Positions 1 through 9,565 are shown, counted from the first letter of the stretch. The stretch is 64,000 nucleotides of DNA from an uncultured Pelagibacteraceae bacterium (GCA_902582605.1 CACHSP010000001.1:186001-250000); one strand, 5' to 3'. The notes: generated by a model from the sequence alone, not told the origin. Numbers and translations are program-made.

Positions 1-1
1 T

Positions 2-406
2 AATGATGTAAGAATTTTATCTAGGATAACAATTGAGGAGAAAGTAGTTTTAAAGAATCTCTCATTTTCTGATGTAAATTTTGATGATGAAGACGATATT
101 AAAGATTTAATAAATGAATTAAAAATAATTTACGAAGATCACTGGAAAATTTTTAATAGAATTAACACCTCAATTAAACTGCCAATATTTGTCAAATTAG
201 ATTCTGATGATAATTTGAAAGTCTCAAATTTTGAAAAAATATTAAATGAAATAAATTTAGTATATGATTATTTTGTTTTAAAATTTGATAAAAATCATAT
301 CTATTATCAAATTATTTTTAATGGTACCCCAAATATATTTTTAAAATTAATGAAAGATAAAAATTTTGTTTTTAACACTCAGAATAAGACATGGATTTTA
401 CAATGA
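2..406 (+). CDS. DUF2066 domain-containing protein, C-terminal part
   Basis: The reading frame is open from base 2 to the stop at 404-406, so only the last 134 residues are in the window and the start lies upstream. The segment reads like the C-terminal half of the DUF2066 (COG3249) family: an acidic region, then a Tyr-Glu-Asp-His-Trp-Lys motif followed by a short strand-rich tail ending in W-I-L-Q. DUF2066 proteins are of unknown function and commonly sit just before hda in alphaproteobacteria, which is exactly the arrangement here (16-base overlap with the next gene). A TTG at 215 is internal and not a credible start. Family assignment is by remembered pattern, not by a search. Confidence 0.6.
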   Translation, partial: NDVRILSRITIEEKVVLKNLSFSDVNFDDEDDIKDLINELKIIYEDHWKIFNRINTSIKLPIFVKLDSDDNLKVSNFEKILNEINLVYDYFVLKFDKNHIYYQIIFNGTPNIFLKLMKDKNFVFNTQNKTWILQ

Positions 407-1065
407 AAGATATGGATCAAGAAATTATCAAATTTAATTATGATGGTAATTTTAAAGAAGATGATTTTTATGTATCAAAAAGTAATAAACAAATATTTGA
501 TTTATTAAATAAATGGCCTAAATGGGAAAAAAATTTTCTCAATATTAGTGGTGAAAAATTTTCTGGAAAAACCCATCTAATTAATATTTTTTTAAAAAAA
601 TATAAAGGAACTAAAATTGAAGCTAATTTACTTTGTGATAATGATTTTAAAAAAATAAAAATCTTCCAAAATGTTATTTTAGAAAATGTGTCTGAAAAGA
701 TAAATGAAAATTTATTTTTTACTCTGTGCAATATAGTTGAACAAGATAACAAATATTTGATAGTTACCTCTGAAAATTCCATTGTAAGTATTGATTTTAA
801 GTTGAATGATTTAAAATCAAGATCAAAAAATTTTTTACTTCAAAATATTGATAAACCTGATGATGAACTTTTATTTGCTCTAATTTTAAAAAATTTATCT
901 GATCGTCAAATATCAATAGATAAAAAATTAATTGACTATATTATTAAAAGAATTGATAGATCATATGGAAAAATAGTTGATTTTATATATAAAATCGACG
1001 AATTAAGTTTAAAAAAAAAAAGATCTATAAATTTAGGTACAATTAAAGAGGTATTGGGAGAATAA
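391..1065 (+). CDS. hda: DnaA-like ATPase, Hda (regulatory inactivator of DnaA)
   Basis: A 224-residue protein resembling Hda, the DnaA homologue that stimulates hydrolysis of DnaA-bound ATP together with the sliding clamp. The N-terminal stretch FYVSKSNKQIFDLLNKWP fits the Hda/DnaA entry to the AAA+ domain, followed by a P-loop GEKFSGKTH at residues 54-62. The Walker B position is degenerate (VILENVSE where DnaA has consecutive aspartates), which is often seen in alphaproteobacterial HdaA but leaves ATPase activity uncertain. Three in-frame ATGs at 391, 403 and 412 could serve as start; the first overlaps the upstream gene by 16 bases. The stop abuts the aspS start codon, so translation is probably coupled. 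Confidence 0.75.
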   Translation: MDFTMKDMDQEIIKFNYDGNFKEDDFYVSKSNKQIFDLLNKWPKWEKNFLNISGEKFSGKTHLINIFLKKYKGTKIEANLLCDNDFKKIKIFQNVILENVSEKINENLFFTLCNIVEQDNKYLIVTSENSIVSIDFKLNDLKSRSKNFLLQNIDKPDDELLFALILKNLSDRQISIDKKLIDYIIKRIDRSYGKIVDFIYKIDELSLKKKRSINLGTIKEVLGE

Positions 1066-2844
1066 TTGAATAAATATAGAAGTCACAATTGTAACGAACT
1101 TAGAAAAAAAAATGTTGGGAGTAATATTTTACTTTCAGGTTGGATTAATAAGAAACGTGATCATGGAAATCTTTTATTTTTAGATTTACGTGATAACTAT
1201 GGCATCACACAGTGTATAGTAGATAAAGAAAATAAAAACTTCAAAGATTTAGAAAAATTACAACTTGAAACAGTTATAAATGTAGAGGGGAAAGTAGTTG
1301 ATAGATCAACTGATACAATCAATAAAGAGATAGAAACAGGAGAGATTGAAGTCACTATCAAAAATTTTGTTGTTTTAGGTAAGTGCAAAGAATTGCCAAT
1401 GCCTGTTTTTAGTGATCAAGAATATTCTGAAGAAATCAGATTAAAATATAGATATTTAGATTTAAGAAGAAAAAAAATTCATGAAAATATTATTTTGAGA
1501 TCAAAAGTTATTTCATTTATTAGAAATGAAATGAATAAATTTGGTTTTTTAGAGTTTCAAACACCAATATTAACTTCATCTAGTCCTGAGGGAGCTAGAG
1601 ATTTTCTTGTGCCAAGTAGATTGAATCCAGGTAAGTTTTACGCTTTACCGCAGGCACCTCAGCAATTTAAGCAACTCATAATGGTTTCAGGTTTTGATAA
1701 ATATTTTCAAATCGCCCCATGTTTTAGAGATGAAGATGCTCGTGCTGATCGAAGTCCAGGAGAGTTTTATCAATTAGATTTAGAGATGTCTTTTGTTGAG
1801 CAAGAGGATGTTTTTAAAGTTGTTGAACAACTATTAGTTAACACCTTTAAAAAATTCTCAAAAAAAAAAATTATAACAGAAAAATTTCCAAGAATTACTT
1901 ATAGAGATGCGCTTTTAAAGTACGGAAGTGATAAACCTGATCTTAGAAATCCACTGATAATTGATGATATAACAGAAACTTTTATAAGAGATGATGTATC
2001 TTTTGATATCTTTAAAAAACTTGTGAAGTCTGGCTCAAATGTAAGATGTATTGTTACTCAGAATACGAAAGATAAACCAAGAAGCTTTTTTGATAATATA
2101 GATAGATGGGCTAAAGATGAGGGGGCTTCTGGTCTAGCTTATTTCACTATTGAAAATGGGATTTATGCAAAAGGACCAGTGGGTAAGTTTTTTTCAAAAG
2201 AGTCTTTAGAGGAAATCATGAAAAAAACAGGTGCAAAAGTTGGAGATAGTATATTTATGGCCTGTGGTAAAAAAAAAGATTTAGAGCGAATAACTAGCTT
2301 AGCTAGAGATAAAATTGCAAAAGACTTGAATTTAATAGATGATAATGTTTTCGCATTTTGTTGGGTAGTTGATTATCCAATGTTTGAAAAAAATGATCAA
2401 ACTAGTAAAATTGAATTTAGTCATAATCCTTTTTCGATGCCGCAAGGAGATATTAAAAAACTTAATTTTGAAAAACCCTTAGATATGTTAGCTTATCAGT
2501 ATGATATAGTATGTAATGGGATTGAACTTTCATCTGGTGCTATAAGAAATCATATTCCTGAACTTATGTATAAATTATTTGCTATTGCTGGTTATAATAA
2601 AGATCAAGTTGATGAAAAATTTAGTGGAATGATCAATGCTTTAAGCTATGGTGCACCACCGCATGGGGGAATTGCTCCTGGAATTGATAGAATAATAATG
2701 CTGTTGGCAAACGAAAAAAATATTAGGGAAGTAACTATGTTTCCTATGAATCAAAACGCTCAAGATTTAATGATGAATGCTCCTTCATCAATAGATGAGA
2801 AGCAATTAAAGGAGCTAAATCTAGCTCTCAAAATAAAGAAATAG
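1066..2844 (+). CDS. aspS: Aspartate--tRNA ligase (probably also charges tRNA-Asn)
   Basis: A 592-residue class II synthetase of the bacterial type, full length for the family. The N-terminal OB-fold anticodon domain begins LSGWINKKRDHGNLLFLDLRD; class II motif 2 is in the FRDEDARADR segment and motif 3 near the C-terminus in GAPPHGGIAPGIDRI. His33 in the RDHG segment matches the residue found in non-discriminating AspRS enzymes (Leu is usual in discriminating ones), so the enzyme may also make Asp-tRNA-Asn for GatCAB transamidation; that step is inference. The start is TTG directly after the hda stop codon; no nearby ATG fits. It converges on the next gene with a single base between the two stops. 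Confidence 0.95.
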   Translation: MNKYRSHNCNELRKKNVGSNILLSGWINKKRDHGNLLFLDLRDNYGITQCIVDKENKNFKDLEKLQLETVINVEGKVVDRSTDTINKEIETGEIEVTIKNFVVLGKCKELPMPVFSDQEYSEEIRLKYRYLDLRRKKIHENIILRSKVISFIRNEMNKFGFLEFQTPILTSSSPEGARDFLVPSRLNPGKFYALPQAPQQFKQLIMVSGFDKYFQIAPCFRDEDARADRSPGEFYQLDLEMSFVEQEDVFKVVEQLLVNTFKKFSKKKIITEKFPRITYRDALLKYGSDKPDLRNPLIIDDITETFIRDDVSFDIFKKLVKSGSNVRCIVTQNTKDKPRSFFDNIDRWAKDEGASGLAYFTIENGIYAKGPVGKFFSKESLEEIMKKTGAKVGDSIFMACGKKKDLERITSLARDKIAKDLNLIDDNVFAFCWVVDYPMFEKNDQTSKIEFSHNPFSMPQGDIKKLNFEKPLDMLAYQYDIVCNGIELSSGAIRNHIPELMYKLFAIAGYNKDQVDEKFSGMINALSYGAPPHGGIAPGIDRIIMLLANEKNIREVTMFPMNQNAQDLMMNAPSSIDEKQLKELNLALKIKK

Positions 2845-2845
2845 A

Positions 2846-3667
2846 TTATTTTTTACCTTTAAGATTTATCTTTACATCTGATAAATCAACTAAATTTTTC
2901 TTATAGTTATTTCTTACAAAACCTTTACTAGTAATATCTTTTACAATTTTTAAAAGTTGATTTTGATCATCTGAGTTTTGCTCATCGATATTTGAAATAT
3001 CTGAATTACCAATTGAAGGTGTATGAGCCAAATCTTCTCTATTTTGATAAGAAATCGCCAATTCTCTAAAAATATAGTCTAGAATTGATGTTGCGGTCAA
3101 AATTCTATCATTTCCATGAACTTTACCAGAAGGTTCAAATTTAGTACCAACAAAAGCACTTATAAATTCATCCAGTGGAACCCCATATTGAAGACCTAAA
3201 GATACTGCTATAGCAAAATTATTCATTAGGGCTTTAACTAATTCACCCTCTTTGCTTGTATCAATAAAAATTTCTCCAATCTTTCCATCTTCGTATTCAC
3301 CAGTGTGTAAATATACTTTGTGATCACCAATTGTTGCTTTTTGGATGTAGCCTTTTCTTCTATCTGGCATGCTAAATCTTTTTCCTGATTTTTCTAAATT
3401 ATTATTAGACTTGATTATATTCTCTAAATTTTTTGATGATGATTGGTTATTTGTAGCTACTACATCAATTTTCTTATTTTCAACAATCTTTTTATTATTT
3501 GGATCTAAGCTTTTGGTTTTTCTATTATCAAGTTTTACGTCCAGGACTTCAAATTTACCATCGTCTCGTTTTTCTAAATTTTTAAGCTCAGTTTCATTAA
3601 TGTCGTCTAAATAATGATTTACCTTAAAAGTACAAGTATAATATGTTTCAACTAAATATTTTGCCAT
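2846..3667 (-). CDS. Stand-alone TSCPD / class II ribonucleotide reductase C-terminal-like protein
   Basis: A 273-residue protein without a catalytic reductase barrel. Residues about 1-50 form a conserved-looking head ([15 protein letters not shown], then [14 protein letters not shown]), residues 55-95 are a low-complexity Asn/Lys/Ser linker, and residues 97-215 match the C-terminal region of B12-dependent ribonucleotide reductase Nrd[53 protein letters not shown] and [18 protein letters not shown]. In NrdJ this region follows the catalytic domain; here it stands alone with its own N-terminus. A regulatory, nucleotide-binding or redox role is possible, but function is unknown. The upstream gap of 119 bases is AT-rich and shared with the divergent NDUFA12 gene. 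Confidence 0.7.
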   Translation of the reverse strand: MAKYLVETYYTCTFKVNHYLDDINETELKNLEKRDDGKFEVLDVKLDNRKTKSLDPNNKKIVENKKIDVVATNNQSSSKNLENIIKSNNNLEKSGKRFSMPDRRKGYIQKATIGDHKVYLHTGEYEDGKIGEIFIDTSKEGELVKALMNNFAIAVSLGLQYGVPLDEFISAFVGTKFEPSGKVHGNDRILTATSILDYIFRELAISYQNREDLAHTPSIGNSDISNIDEQNSDDQNQLLKIVKDITSKGFVRNNYKKNLVDLSDVKINLKGKK

Positions 3668-3786
3668 TTAACCTCAGTTATTATTTTAAATTTTATTTGA
3701 ATAATGAATCAATTAATTTATATACAAAAACAAATTTTAGTCTAATTTAATTTATACAATTTTAAATTGAAAAAAATAATTTTATT

Positions 3787-4146
3787 ATGTTGACACTTTT
3801 TAAAAAAATTTTTACATGGTGGAATCGAGATACTTTTGGAACTAGAATAAAAACAATTTTATTTGGTAAATTAGTAGGTACAGATCATTTAGGAAATAAA
3901 TATTACGAATCTAGAAATGGAAAAAGATGGGTGATTTATGCTGCAGAAATTGATGCATCAAAAATACCAGTTGAGTGGTATTCATGGATACATTTTACTC
4001 GTAATAAAATAGAAAATAATCATAAATTGAAAAAATATGATTGGCAAAAACCCCATCAAGAGAATTTAACTGGCACAGATTCTGCTTATTATCCAAATAA
4101 AAATAAAAATGCTATTCAAAAAAAATATAGGTCTTGGAAAGACTAA
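3787..4146 (+). CDS. NDUFA12-family NADH:ubiquinone oxidoreductase accessory protein
   Basis: A 119-residue member of the NDUFA12/B17.2 family, an accessory subunit of respiratory complex I shared by mitochondria and alphaproteobacteria. Diagnostic parts are FGKLVGTDHLGNKYYES near residues 27-43, followed by KRWVIYAAEIDASKIPVEWY and a Trp-containing LHFT-like segment (WIHFTRNK), then a Lys/Pro-rich C-terminus. No membrane segment is evident; it should sit on the peripheral arm on the cytoplasmic side. Its last 38 bases overlap the DUF2155 gene in another frame. The NDUFA12-DUF2155-accC neighbourhood is a familiar alphaproteobacterial arrangement, although the aat gene often found there is absent. 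Confidence 0.88.
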   Translation: MLTLFKKIFTWWNRDTFGTRIKTILFGKLVGTDHLGNKYYESRNGKRWVIYAAEIDASKIPVEWYSWIHFTRNKIENNHKLKKYDWQKPHQENLTGTDSAYYPNKNKNAIQKKYRSWKD

Positions 4147-4507
4147 ATTTAATTTATTTATATTTCTTTTTTTTATCATACCCTTTTTTGCATATTCTGA
4201 GCAAAATCAAGAAGGTAGGTACACTAATATAAAAATTTTAGATAAAATTTCCTCAAAAAATATTTTAGTTAAACTTAAAAATGGAGAAGAAAAAAAACAC
4301 AAAGATCTTCTAATAAAAAGTTTGAAGTGTAAAAATTCTGAATTCGATGATAATCCAGAAATTACAGCTTATATTCAAGTTAGTGATCTAACAAATAAAG
4401 ACAAAGACGATGTATTTGTTTTTAATGGCTGGATGTTTTCATCAAGCCCGTCTATAACACCATTTGATCACCCTGTATATGATATTTGGTTAGTAAGCTG
4501 TAATTAA
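4109..4507 (+). CDS. DUF2155 domain-containing exported protein
   Basis: A 132-residue protein with an N-terminal signal-like segment (basic head, hydrophobic core about residues 14-29, FAYSEQ around the likely cleavage site) followed by a DUF2155 domain. Visible family features are the ILDKISSKNILVKLKNGE strand region, a conserved cysteine in SLKCKN, VFVFNGWMFSSSPSI, and the C-terminal HPVYDIWLVSC. The function of DUF2155 is not known; a periplasmic location is inferred from the leader. The only ATG fitting the leader lies inside the NDUFA12 gene (38-base overlap), and the stop overlaps the convergent accC stop by four bases. Confidence 0.8.
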   Translation: MLFKKNIGLGKTKFNLFIFLFFIIPFFAYSEQNQEGRYTNIKILDKISSKNILVKLKNGEEKKHKDLLIKSLKCKNSEFDDNPEITAYIQVSDLTNKDKDDVFVFNGWMFSSSPSITPFDHPVYDIWLVSCN

Positions 4508-5841
4508 ACTATCTTTTCATTATCAAGCCAACTTACATTAAAATCAGACTCGATAAATTTTTTATGACTTAAAAGTTTTTTGTGTAATGGAATTGTCGTT
4601 GTAATACCCTCAATAACAAATTCATCTAATGATCTATTCATTCTTTGAATAGCCTCTCCTCTATTTCTGCCATGACAAATAAGTTTACATATCATACTAT
4701 CGTAATATGGAGTTACTTTATAACCTTGAAATATTGCTCCATCTACTCTAGTCCTAAAACCTGATGGTTGATGACACATGCCAATTGTACCTGGGGATGG
4801 TTGAAAATTTTTTTCAGGATCCTCAGCATTTATTCGACATTCAATAGCATGGCCTCTAGGATTTATATCTGATTGTTTAAGAGCTGTTTCACCAGTAAAA
4901 GCAATCCAAATTTGTTCTTTTATTATGTCTATTCCTGTAACCATTTCAGTAACAGGATGTTCAACTTGAACTCGCGTATTCATCTCTAAGAAATAAAATT
5001 TGCCATCTTCATAAATAAATTCGACTGTACCAGCTCCTTGATAGCCAATTTTTCTAACCATTTTTACAGTTTTATTAAATAAATCGTTTCTTATTTCATC
5101 ATTTAAAACAGGGCTTGGAGTTTCCTCAATTAGTTTTTGGTGTCTTCTTTGAACAGAACAATCTCTTTCATGTAAATGGATTGTTGCATTTTTTCCAGCT
5201 AAAATCTGAACTTCTATATGTCTTGGATTTTGAAAAAATTTCTCAATATAAACTTCGTCATTGCCAAAATATTTTTTTGCCTCTGATTTTGCTGTTGAGA
5301 ACATTATTTCAAAATCTTCCTCTTTTTGGACAATTTTCATACCTTTACCTCCTCCACCTCCAGAGGCTTTAATTAAGACTGGAAAACCAATTTTTTTACA
5401 TAACTCTTTTGCTGCAGCTACATCTTGAACACCACCCTCAGAACCTTCTATAACAGGTAATCCATTTTCTTTCGCAATTTTTTTTGCTTGAATTTTATCT
5501 CCCATCATTTCAATATGTTTTGCAGAAGCACCAATAAATTTGATTTTATTTTCTTCAAGTATCTTTGCGAAGTTTGCATTTTCAGACAAAAAACCATAAC
5601 CAGGATGAACTGCTTCAGCATTTGTCAAATCTATTGCTGATAAAAGTGCAGGAATATTTAAATAACTATTAGCTGGTTGATGAGAGCCTATACAAACACT
5701 TTCGTCTGCTAATTTAACATGCATACTTTCTCTATCCACGTCAGAATGAACAGCAACAGTGGAGATTCCCCATTCTTTACAGGCTCTGATAATTCTAACT
5801 GCAATTTCCCCACGATTTGCAATCAAAATTTTTTTAAACAT
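4504..5841 (-). CDS. accC: Acetyl-CoA carboxylase, biotin carboxylase subunit
   Basis: A 445-residue ATP-grasp enzyme that carboxylates the biotin carried by AccB, the first half-reaction of fatty acid synthesis. It has the normal length and motifs: the N-terminal FKKILIANRGEIAVRIIRA, the glycine-rich ATP loop (KASGGGGGKGM), the HERDCSVQRRHQKLIEE segment, and EMNTRVQVEHPVTEMVTG near the active site. It is the second gene of an aroQ-accB-accC operon: its ATG shares one base with the accB stop. No biotinyl domain is fused, so this is a subunit and not a propionyl- or pyruvate-carboxylase type polypeptide. Confidence 0.96.
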   Translation of the reverse strand: MFKKILIANRGEIAVRIIRACKEWGISTVAVHSDVDRESMHVKLADESVCIGSHQPANSYLNIPALLSAIDLTNAEAVHPGYGFLSENANFAKILEENKIKFIGASAKHIEMMGDKIQAKKIAKENGLPVIEGSEGGVQDVAAAKELCKKIGFPVLIKASGGGGGKGMKIVQKEEDFEIMFSTAKSEAKKYFGNDEVYIEKFFQNPRHIEVQILAGKNATIHLHERDCSVQRRHQKLIEETPSPVLNDEIRNDLFNKTVKMVRKIGYQGAGTVEFIYEDGKFYFLEMNTRVQVEHPVTEMVTGIDIIKEQIWIAFTGETALKQSDINPRGHAIECRINAEDPEKNFQPSPGTIGMCHQPSGFRTRVDGAIFQGYKVTPYYDSMICKLICHGRNRGEAIQRMNRSLDEFVIEGITTTIPLHKKLLSHKKFIESDFNVSWLDNEKIV

Positions 5842-6263
5842 TATTCTAAAATGATAAGGGTTTGGCCAAACTCAACAGGTTGACCATCATCAACAAGTAT
5901 TTCTTTTACTACTCCATCAGAACTTGAAGGCACATGATTCATAGTTTTCATAGCTTCTACAATCATAACAGTTTCACCTTTTTTTATTTTTTTTCCAACC
6001 TCTACGAATTTTTTAGCCCCAGGCTCAGGTGCATGGTAAGCAGTACCAATTATTGGTGATTTAACTTCAATTCCAGATATATTATTTTGACTTTCTATAT
6101 TTTTATTTGAGTTTATTTCTTTAGATAATGTTTGATTATTAATTGAAATATTATTTTTTGAGACTTTTATTTTGGTATCTTTTTCAGTGTACTCCAGCTC
6201 AGTAAGATTAAATTCATCCAAATAATCACTTAACTCTTTTATTATTTTTTTATCTATTTTCAT
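5841..6263 (-). CDS. accB: Acetyl-CoA carboxylase, biotin carboxyl carrier protein
   Basis: A 140-residue carrier with the expected two-part structure. An N-terminal helix region (1-30) is joined by an Asn/Ser-rich linker (about 35-65) to a biotinyl domain of about 75 residues. The biotin attachment site is EAMKTMNH with Lys106; the MKTM form instead of MKMM is common in alphaproteobacteria. The protein shuttles carboxybiotin between AccC, encoded immediately downstream, and the carboxyltransferase subunits, which are not in this window. The gene overlaps aroQ by 14 bases upstream and accC by one base downstream. Confidence 0.95.
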   Translation of the reverse strand: MKIDKKIIKELSDYLDEFNLTELEYTEKDTKIKVSKNNISINNQTLSKEINSNKNIESQNNISGIEVKSPIIGTAYHAPEPGAKKFVEVGKKIKKGETVMIVEAMKTMNHVPSSSDGVVKEILVDDGQPVEFGQTLIILE

Positions 6264-6699
6264 TTTGGATTAGCTTTTGCATTGAAATTATGGCTAAAAT
6301 ATAACCATCAGCATTTAGGCCAAATATTCCACCAGTAACCACGTCACTTATCAAAGATTTTTTTCTAAATTCTTCACGTTTGTAGATGTTTGAAATATGT
6401 ACTTCAATAATAGGTTTTTTAAAAATTTCTAAAGCATCTCTAATTGCAATTGAGGTGTGAGTAAATGCAGCAGCATTAATAATCATCCCATCAAATTTTT
6501 CTCTAGCATTTTGTATAATATTAACCAATTCCCCCTCAACATTTGATTGAGCAAATTCAGTGGAAAGTCCTAATTCTTCTGATTTCGCTAAACATTCTTC
6601 TTTAAGTTTATCAAAAGTGATCGATCCATATTGTGATTGTTCTCTTTCACCTAATAGATTAATATTTGGACCATTAATAATAATTATTTTATTATTCAT
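6250..6699 (-). CDS. aroQ: 3-Dehydroquinate dehydratase, type II
   Basis: A 149-residue type II dehydroquinase, which converts 3-dehydroquinate to 3-dehydroshikimate in the shikimate pathway. The family signature IINGPNINLLGEREQSQYG opens the protein, with the catalytic Tyr24. Asn75 and His81 lie in NAAAFTHTS and His101 in EVHISN. The C-terminal DVVTGGIFGLNADGY segment is also typical. It is the first gene of the aroQ-accB-accC operon, overlapping accB by 14 bases, and is divergent from thiS with only 16 bases between the start codons, so the two promoters must overlap neighbouring coding sequence. Confidence 0.95.
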   Translation of the reverse strand: MNNKIIIINGPNINLLGEREQSQYGSITFDKLKEECLAKSEELGLSTEFAQSNVEGELVNIIQNAREKFDGMIINAAAFTHTSIAIRDALEIFKKPIIEVHISNIYKREEFRKKSLISDVVTGGIFGLNADGYILAIISMQKLIQNENR

Positions 6700-6715
6700 T
6701 CAGCTTTTATATACG

Positions 6716-6928
6716 ATGAAAAAAAAAATAAAAATAAAATTAAATGGAAAATTGAAAGCTATTAATAATAATTCAACTTTATTCAATATTGTTCAAAAAA
6801 ACAAAATTCCATTAACGAAAGTAGCTATTGAATTAAATCAAGAAATAGTAGATAAAAAAAAAATAAAAAGCATCAACCTAAAAAATAATGATAAAATAGA
6901 AATAGTTCATTTCATTGGAGGTGGTTAA
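6716..6928 (+). CDS. thiS: Sulfur carrier protein ThiS
   Basis: A 70-residue ubiquitin-fold protein ending in Gly-Gly-Gly, the C-terminal tail on which the thiocarboxylate for thiazole synthesis is formed. The sequence is Lys-rich at the start, has KIKIKLNGK as the first strand, and ends [13 protein letters not shown] longer open frame runs upstream from 6560, but it crosses the divergent aroQ start and adds an unrelated hydrophobic stretch, so the ATG at 6716 is preferred. thiG follows after two bases, which fits the partnership of the products. Confidence 0.88.
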   Translation: MKKKIKIKLNGKLKAINNNSTLFNIVQKNKIPLTKVAIELNQEIVDKKKIKSINLKNNDKIEIVHFIGGG

Positions 6929-6930
6929 AA

Positions 6931-7704
6931 TTGAAAAAAGATAAATTAATTATTTCAAAAAAAAATTTTAGCTCTAGACTCATCGTTGGAACCGGGAAGT
7001 ATAAAAGTATGAAGGAGTGTGCTAAAGCAATTAATTTATCTGGAGCCGAAATAGTTACAGTTGCTGTTCGTAGAGTAAATATTACCGATAAAAAAAAACC
7101 ATTATTAATGGATTATATTGATCCTAAAAAAATTACCTACCTTCCTAACACTGCTGGTTGTTTTAATTCAAAAGAAGCATTAAGAACTTTAAGATTAGCA
7201 CGAGAGATAGGTGGGTGGAAATTAGTTAAACTAGAGGTTTTAGGAGATAAAAAAAACTTGTTTCCAGAAATGATAGAAACACTTAAATCAACTGAAGTAT
7301 TAACTAAGGAGGGGTTTAAAGTGATGGTCTATTGTAATGACGATCCTTTGATGGCAAAAAGATTGGAGAATGCTGGCGCGTGTGCAATTATGCCACTAGC
7401 TGCTCCAATAGGTTCAGGCTTAGGCATTATTAATGAAATAAATATAAGGATAATTAGGAAACAAACAAAATTACCATTAATTATTGATGCTGGATTAGGC
7501 CAGGCTTCAGATGCCGCTATAGCTATGGAATTAGGTTGCGATGGGGTTTTAGTAAACACTGCAATTGCAAAAGCAAAAAAACCATTTCAAATGGCTTTAG
7601 CATTTAAGAATGCAGTTATTGCAGGTCGTCAATCATACTTGTCAGGTAGAATAAAAAAAACATTATACGGAAATCCATCTTCTCCAAAGTTAGGAATTAT
7701 CTAG
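6931..7704 (+). CDS. thiG: Thiazole synthase
   Basis: A 257-residue TIM-barrel enzyme that builds the thiazole phosphate of thiamine from 1-deoxyxylulose 5-phosphate, dehydroglycine and ThiS thiocarboxylate. Recognisable segments are [36 protein letters not shown] (Lys100 is the expected Schiff-base residue), [12 protein letters not shown] and [18 protein letters not shown] with [10 protein letters not shown]. The start is TTG at 6931, two bases after thiS; no ATG is available nearby. The stop overlaps the convergent RNase E/G gene by eight bases, leaving no room for an intergenic terminator. Confidence 0.95.
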   Translation: MKKDKLIISKKNFSSRLIVGTGKYKSMKECAKAINLSGAEIVTVAVRRVNITDKKKPLLMDYIDPKKITYLPNTAGCFNSKEALRTLRLAREIGGWKLVKLEVLGDKKNLFPEMIETLKSTEVLTKEGFKVMVYCNDDPLMAKRLENAGACAIMPLAAPIGSGLGIINEINIRIIRKQTKLPLIIDAGLGQASDAAIAMELGCDGVLVNTAIAKAKKPFQMALAFKNAVIAGRQSYLSGRIKKTLYGNPSSPKLGII

Positions 7705-9472
7705 CTCTCTTATAAAATTTTTTTTTTCTAAAAGTTTTCTTTTTAAATTTCTTTTTATCTTTTAATTCGATGACGTTGTTAACTTTTTGTTCTTCAAGAT
7801 TTTTTAATTTTTCAAAATGTTCAATAAGCTCTAAAGTTTTTTTTGATTTATTTTTAATATCAATAATATATTCTGGAATTATTAAACTATTATCAGATAT
7901 TATATCGATCTTCATTTTATTCTTTTTTTCAAAGTAGGTAAGATCCTCAATAAAATTTTCTTTTAAAAAATCGGAAATTTTTTTACAGACCTTTAAATCT
8001 ACAAATTTAGCTTTATTTAAAACTGCTTTTAATTCAACTAATTTAAGAATTTTTAGCGCAAAAGACTCATCTGTTAATTTTATACTCCATTTAACTGCAC
8101 TTTCTCTTAATCTTTGTCGAGACATTTCTAATAGACCAAAATTTGATATTCTTCCAATTTGAATTCTGGCTCGATCAGATCTACACTTTTCTTTTAGTCT
8201 TCTCTCTACCAATCTTCTATTACCGTAACTAAGCATGTCAATAAAATCAATTATGATAAGTCCTGATAAATCTCTAATTTTTATTTGTCTCGCTATTTCA
8301 TCTGCTGCTTCTAGGTTTGTATCTAAAGCAGTACTCTCCACATTTTTTTGTTTTATTGAACTCCCAGAATTAATATCAATGGAAACCAAGGCTTCAGTAG
8401 GATTAATTACCAAATAACCACCTGAATTCAATTTTATTTCACTTTCAAATATTTGATTTAATTTTTGTTCAATACCCTCTTCAATAAATAAAGGTTTCTT
8501 TCCTCTGTATTTTTTTATTTTCTTTACATGAGAAGGCATCATCATTTTCATGAAATTTTGAGCTTTTTTATAACCTTCATTCCCCTCAATAATTATATTT
8601 TTTGTATTTTCATCATACATATCTCTTAAAGTTCTTTTGATAATTTCGCTTTCTTGATGAATTAATGAGGGCGCTATAGAGCTTAAGGCATTTTCCTTAA
8701 TTTGATTCCAATTATTAATAAGTGTATCTAAATCGTGATTAATTTCATTTTTAGTTTTGTTACTTCCAGCAGTTCTTACTATAAGTCCCATTTCTTTTGG
8801 GATTTCAATTTCATTTAAAATACTTCTTATTTTTTTCCGATCTGCAGGATTAAAAATTTTCCTCGAAATCCCTCCACCTTTAGGTGTGTTGGGCATTAAA
8901 ACTATATATTTACCTGCAATAGAAATAAATGTACTTAACGCAGCACCTTTTTGACCACGCTCATCTTTTATCACCTGAACTAAAATAACTTGATTAGGTT
9001 TTATTACCTCTTGGATTTTGTATCTTTTAAATCTAAATTTACTTTCATATTTTTTTTCTTTTTCATCTTCCGAATTTTCTTTATCCTCTGGACCCTTTTT
9101 TTCTAAGGGATCCTCAATTTCTAATTTGCCTTCAGCTAAATTTTCTTCCTCTTTAGCTTCAACTTTTTTTGATAGTTCCTCTCTGACTCTTTCTTCTTCT
9201 TGTTTTATTTTTTCTAAATCACTTTGTGGAATTTGATAATAATCAGATTGAATATCGTTGAAAGATAAAAAGCCGTGACGCTCCCTTCCAAAATCAACGA
9301 ATGCAGCTTGCAAAGATGGTTCTATCCGACTTACTTTACCTAAATAGATATTATTTTTTATTAAATTATTTTTTATGCCCTCATACTCATAATCTTCAAT
9401 TTTTTCACCTGATTTGAGTACAATTCTAATCTCATTTGGATGCGATGCATCAATATATAAATTTTTTTCCAT
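7697..9472 (-). CDS. rne: Ribonuclease E/G family endoribonuclease, short form
   Basis: A 591-residue single-strand endoribonuclease for mRNA decay and rRNA/tRNA processing. It has the N-terminal RNase H-like and S1 domains ([24 protein letters not shown]), with a highly acidic Lys/Glu insertion at about 86-145 inside the S1 region. The DNase I-like catalytic domain carries SIDINSG (Asp366) and IIIDFIDM (Asp409). Two departures stand out. The zinc-link CPxC motif expected about 455-470 is absent, and the long degradosome-scaffold tail is replaced by a short Lys/Arg-rich end. It could be called RNase G by length, but the catalytic core and the insertion fit the alphaproteobacterial Rne line. 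Confidence 0.9.
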   Translation of the reverse strand: MEKNLYIDASHPNEIRIVLKSGEKIEDYEYEGIKNNLIKNNIYLGKVSRIEPSLQAAFVDFGRERHGFLSFNDIQSDYYQIPQSDLEKIKQEEERVREELSKKVEAKEEENLAEGKLEIEDPLEKKGPEDKENSEDEKEKKYESKFRFKRYKIQEVIKPNQVILVQVIKDERGQKGAALSTFISIAGKYIVLMPNTPKGGGISRKIFNPADRKKIRSILNEIEIPKEMGLIVRTAGSNKTKNEINHDLDTLINNWNQIKENALSSIAPSLIHQESEIIKRTLRDMYDENTKNIIIEGNEGYKKAQNFMKMMMPSHVKKIKKYRGKKPLFIEEGIEQKLNQIFESEIKLNSGGYLVINPTEALVSIDINSGSSIKQKNVESTALDTNLEAADEIARQIKIRDLSGLIIIDFIDMLSYGNRRLVERRLKEKCRSDRARIQIGRISNFGLLEMSRQRLRESAVKWSIKLTDESFALKILKLVELKAVLNKAKFVDLKVCKKISDFLKENFIEDLTYFEKKNKMKIDIISDNSLIIPEYIIDIKNKSKKTLELIEHFEKLKNLEEQKVNNVIELKDKKKFKKKTFRKKKFYKRAR

Positions 9473-9565
9473 AACATATTTCTTGATTGATTCATAAATT
9501 ATTTAAATTTTGTTTGTATCCTTATGCCTTATCTTTAACAAATTCCCTTATATAATGGAAACAAA

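Noticed and set aside
6560-6715. Longer ThiS form with a hydrophobic N-terminus
   Set aside because: The extension lies antisense to aroQ and adds nothing seen in ThiS; ATG 6716 gives the normal 70 residues.
9551-9565. TATAAT as a near-leaderless promoter of mrcA
   Set aside because: The box is ten bases before the ATG and no good -35 element lies at the right distance; in such AT-rich DNA a chance match is likely.
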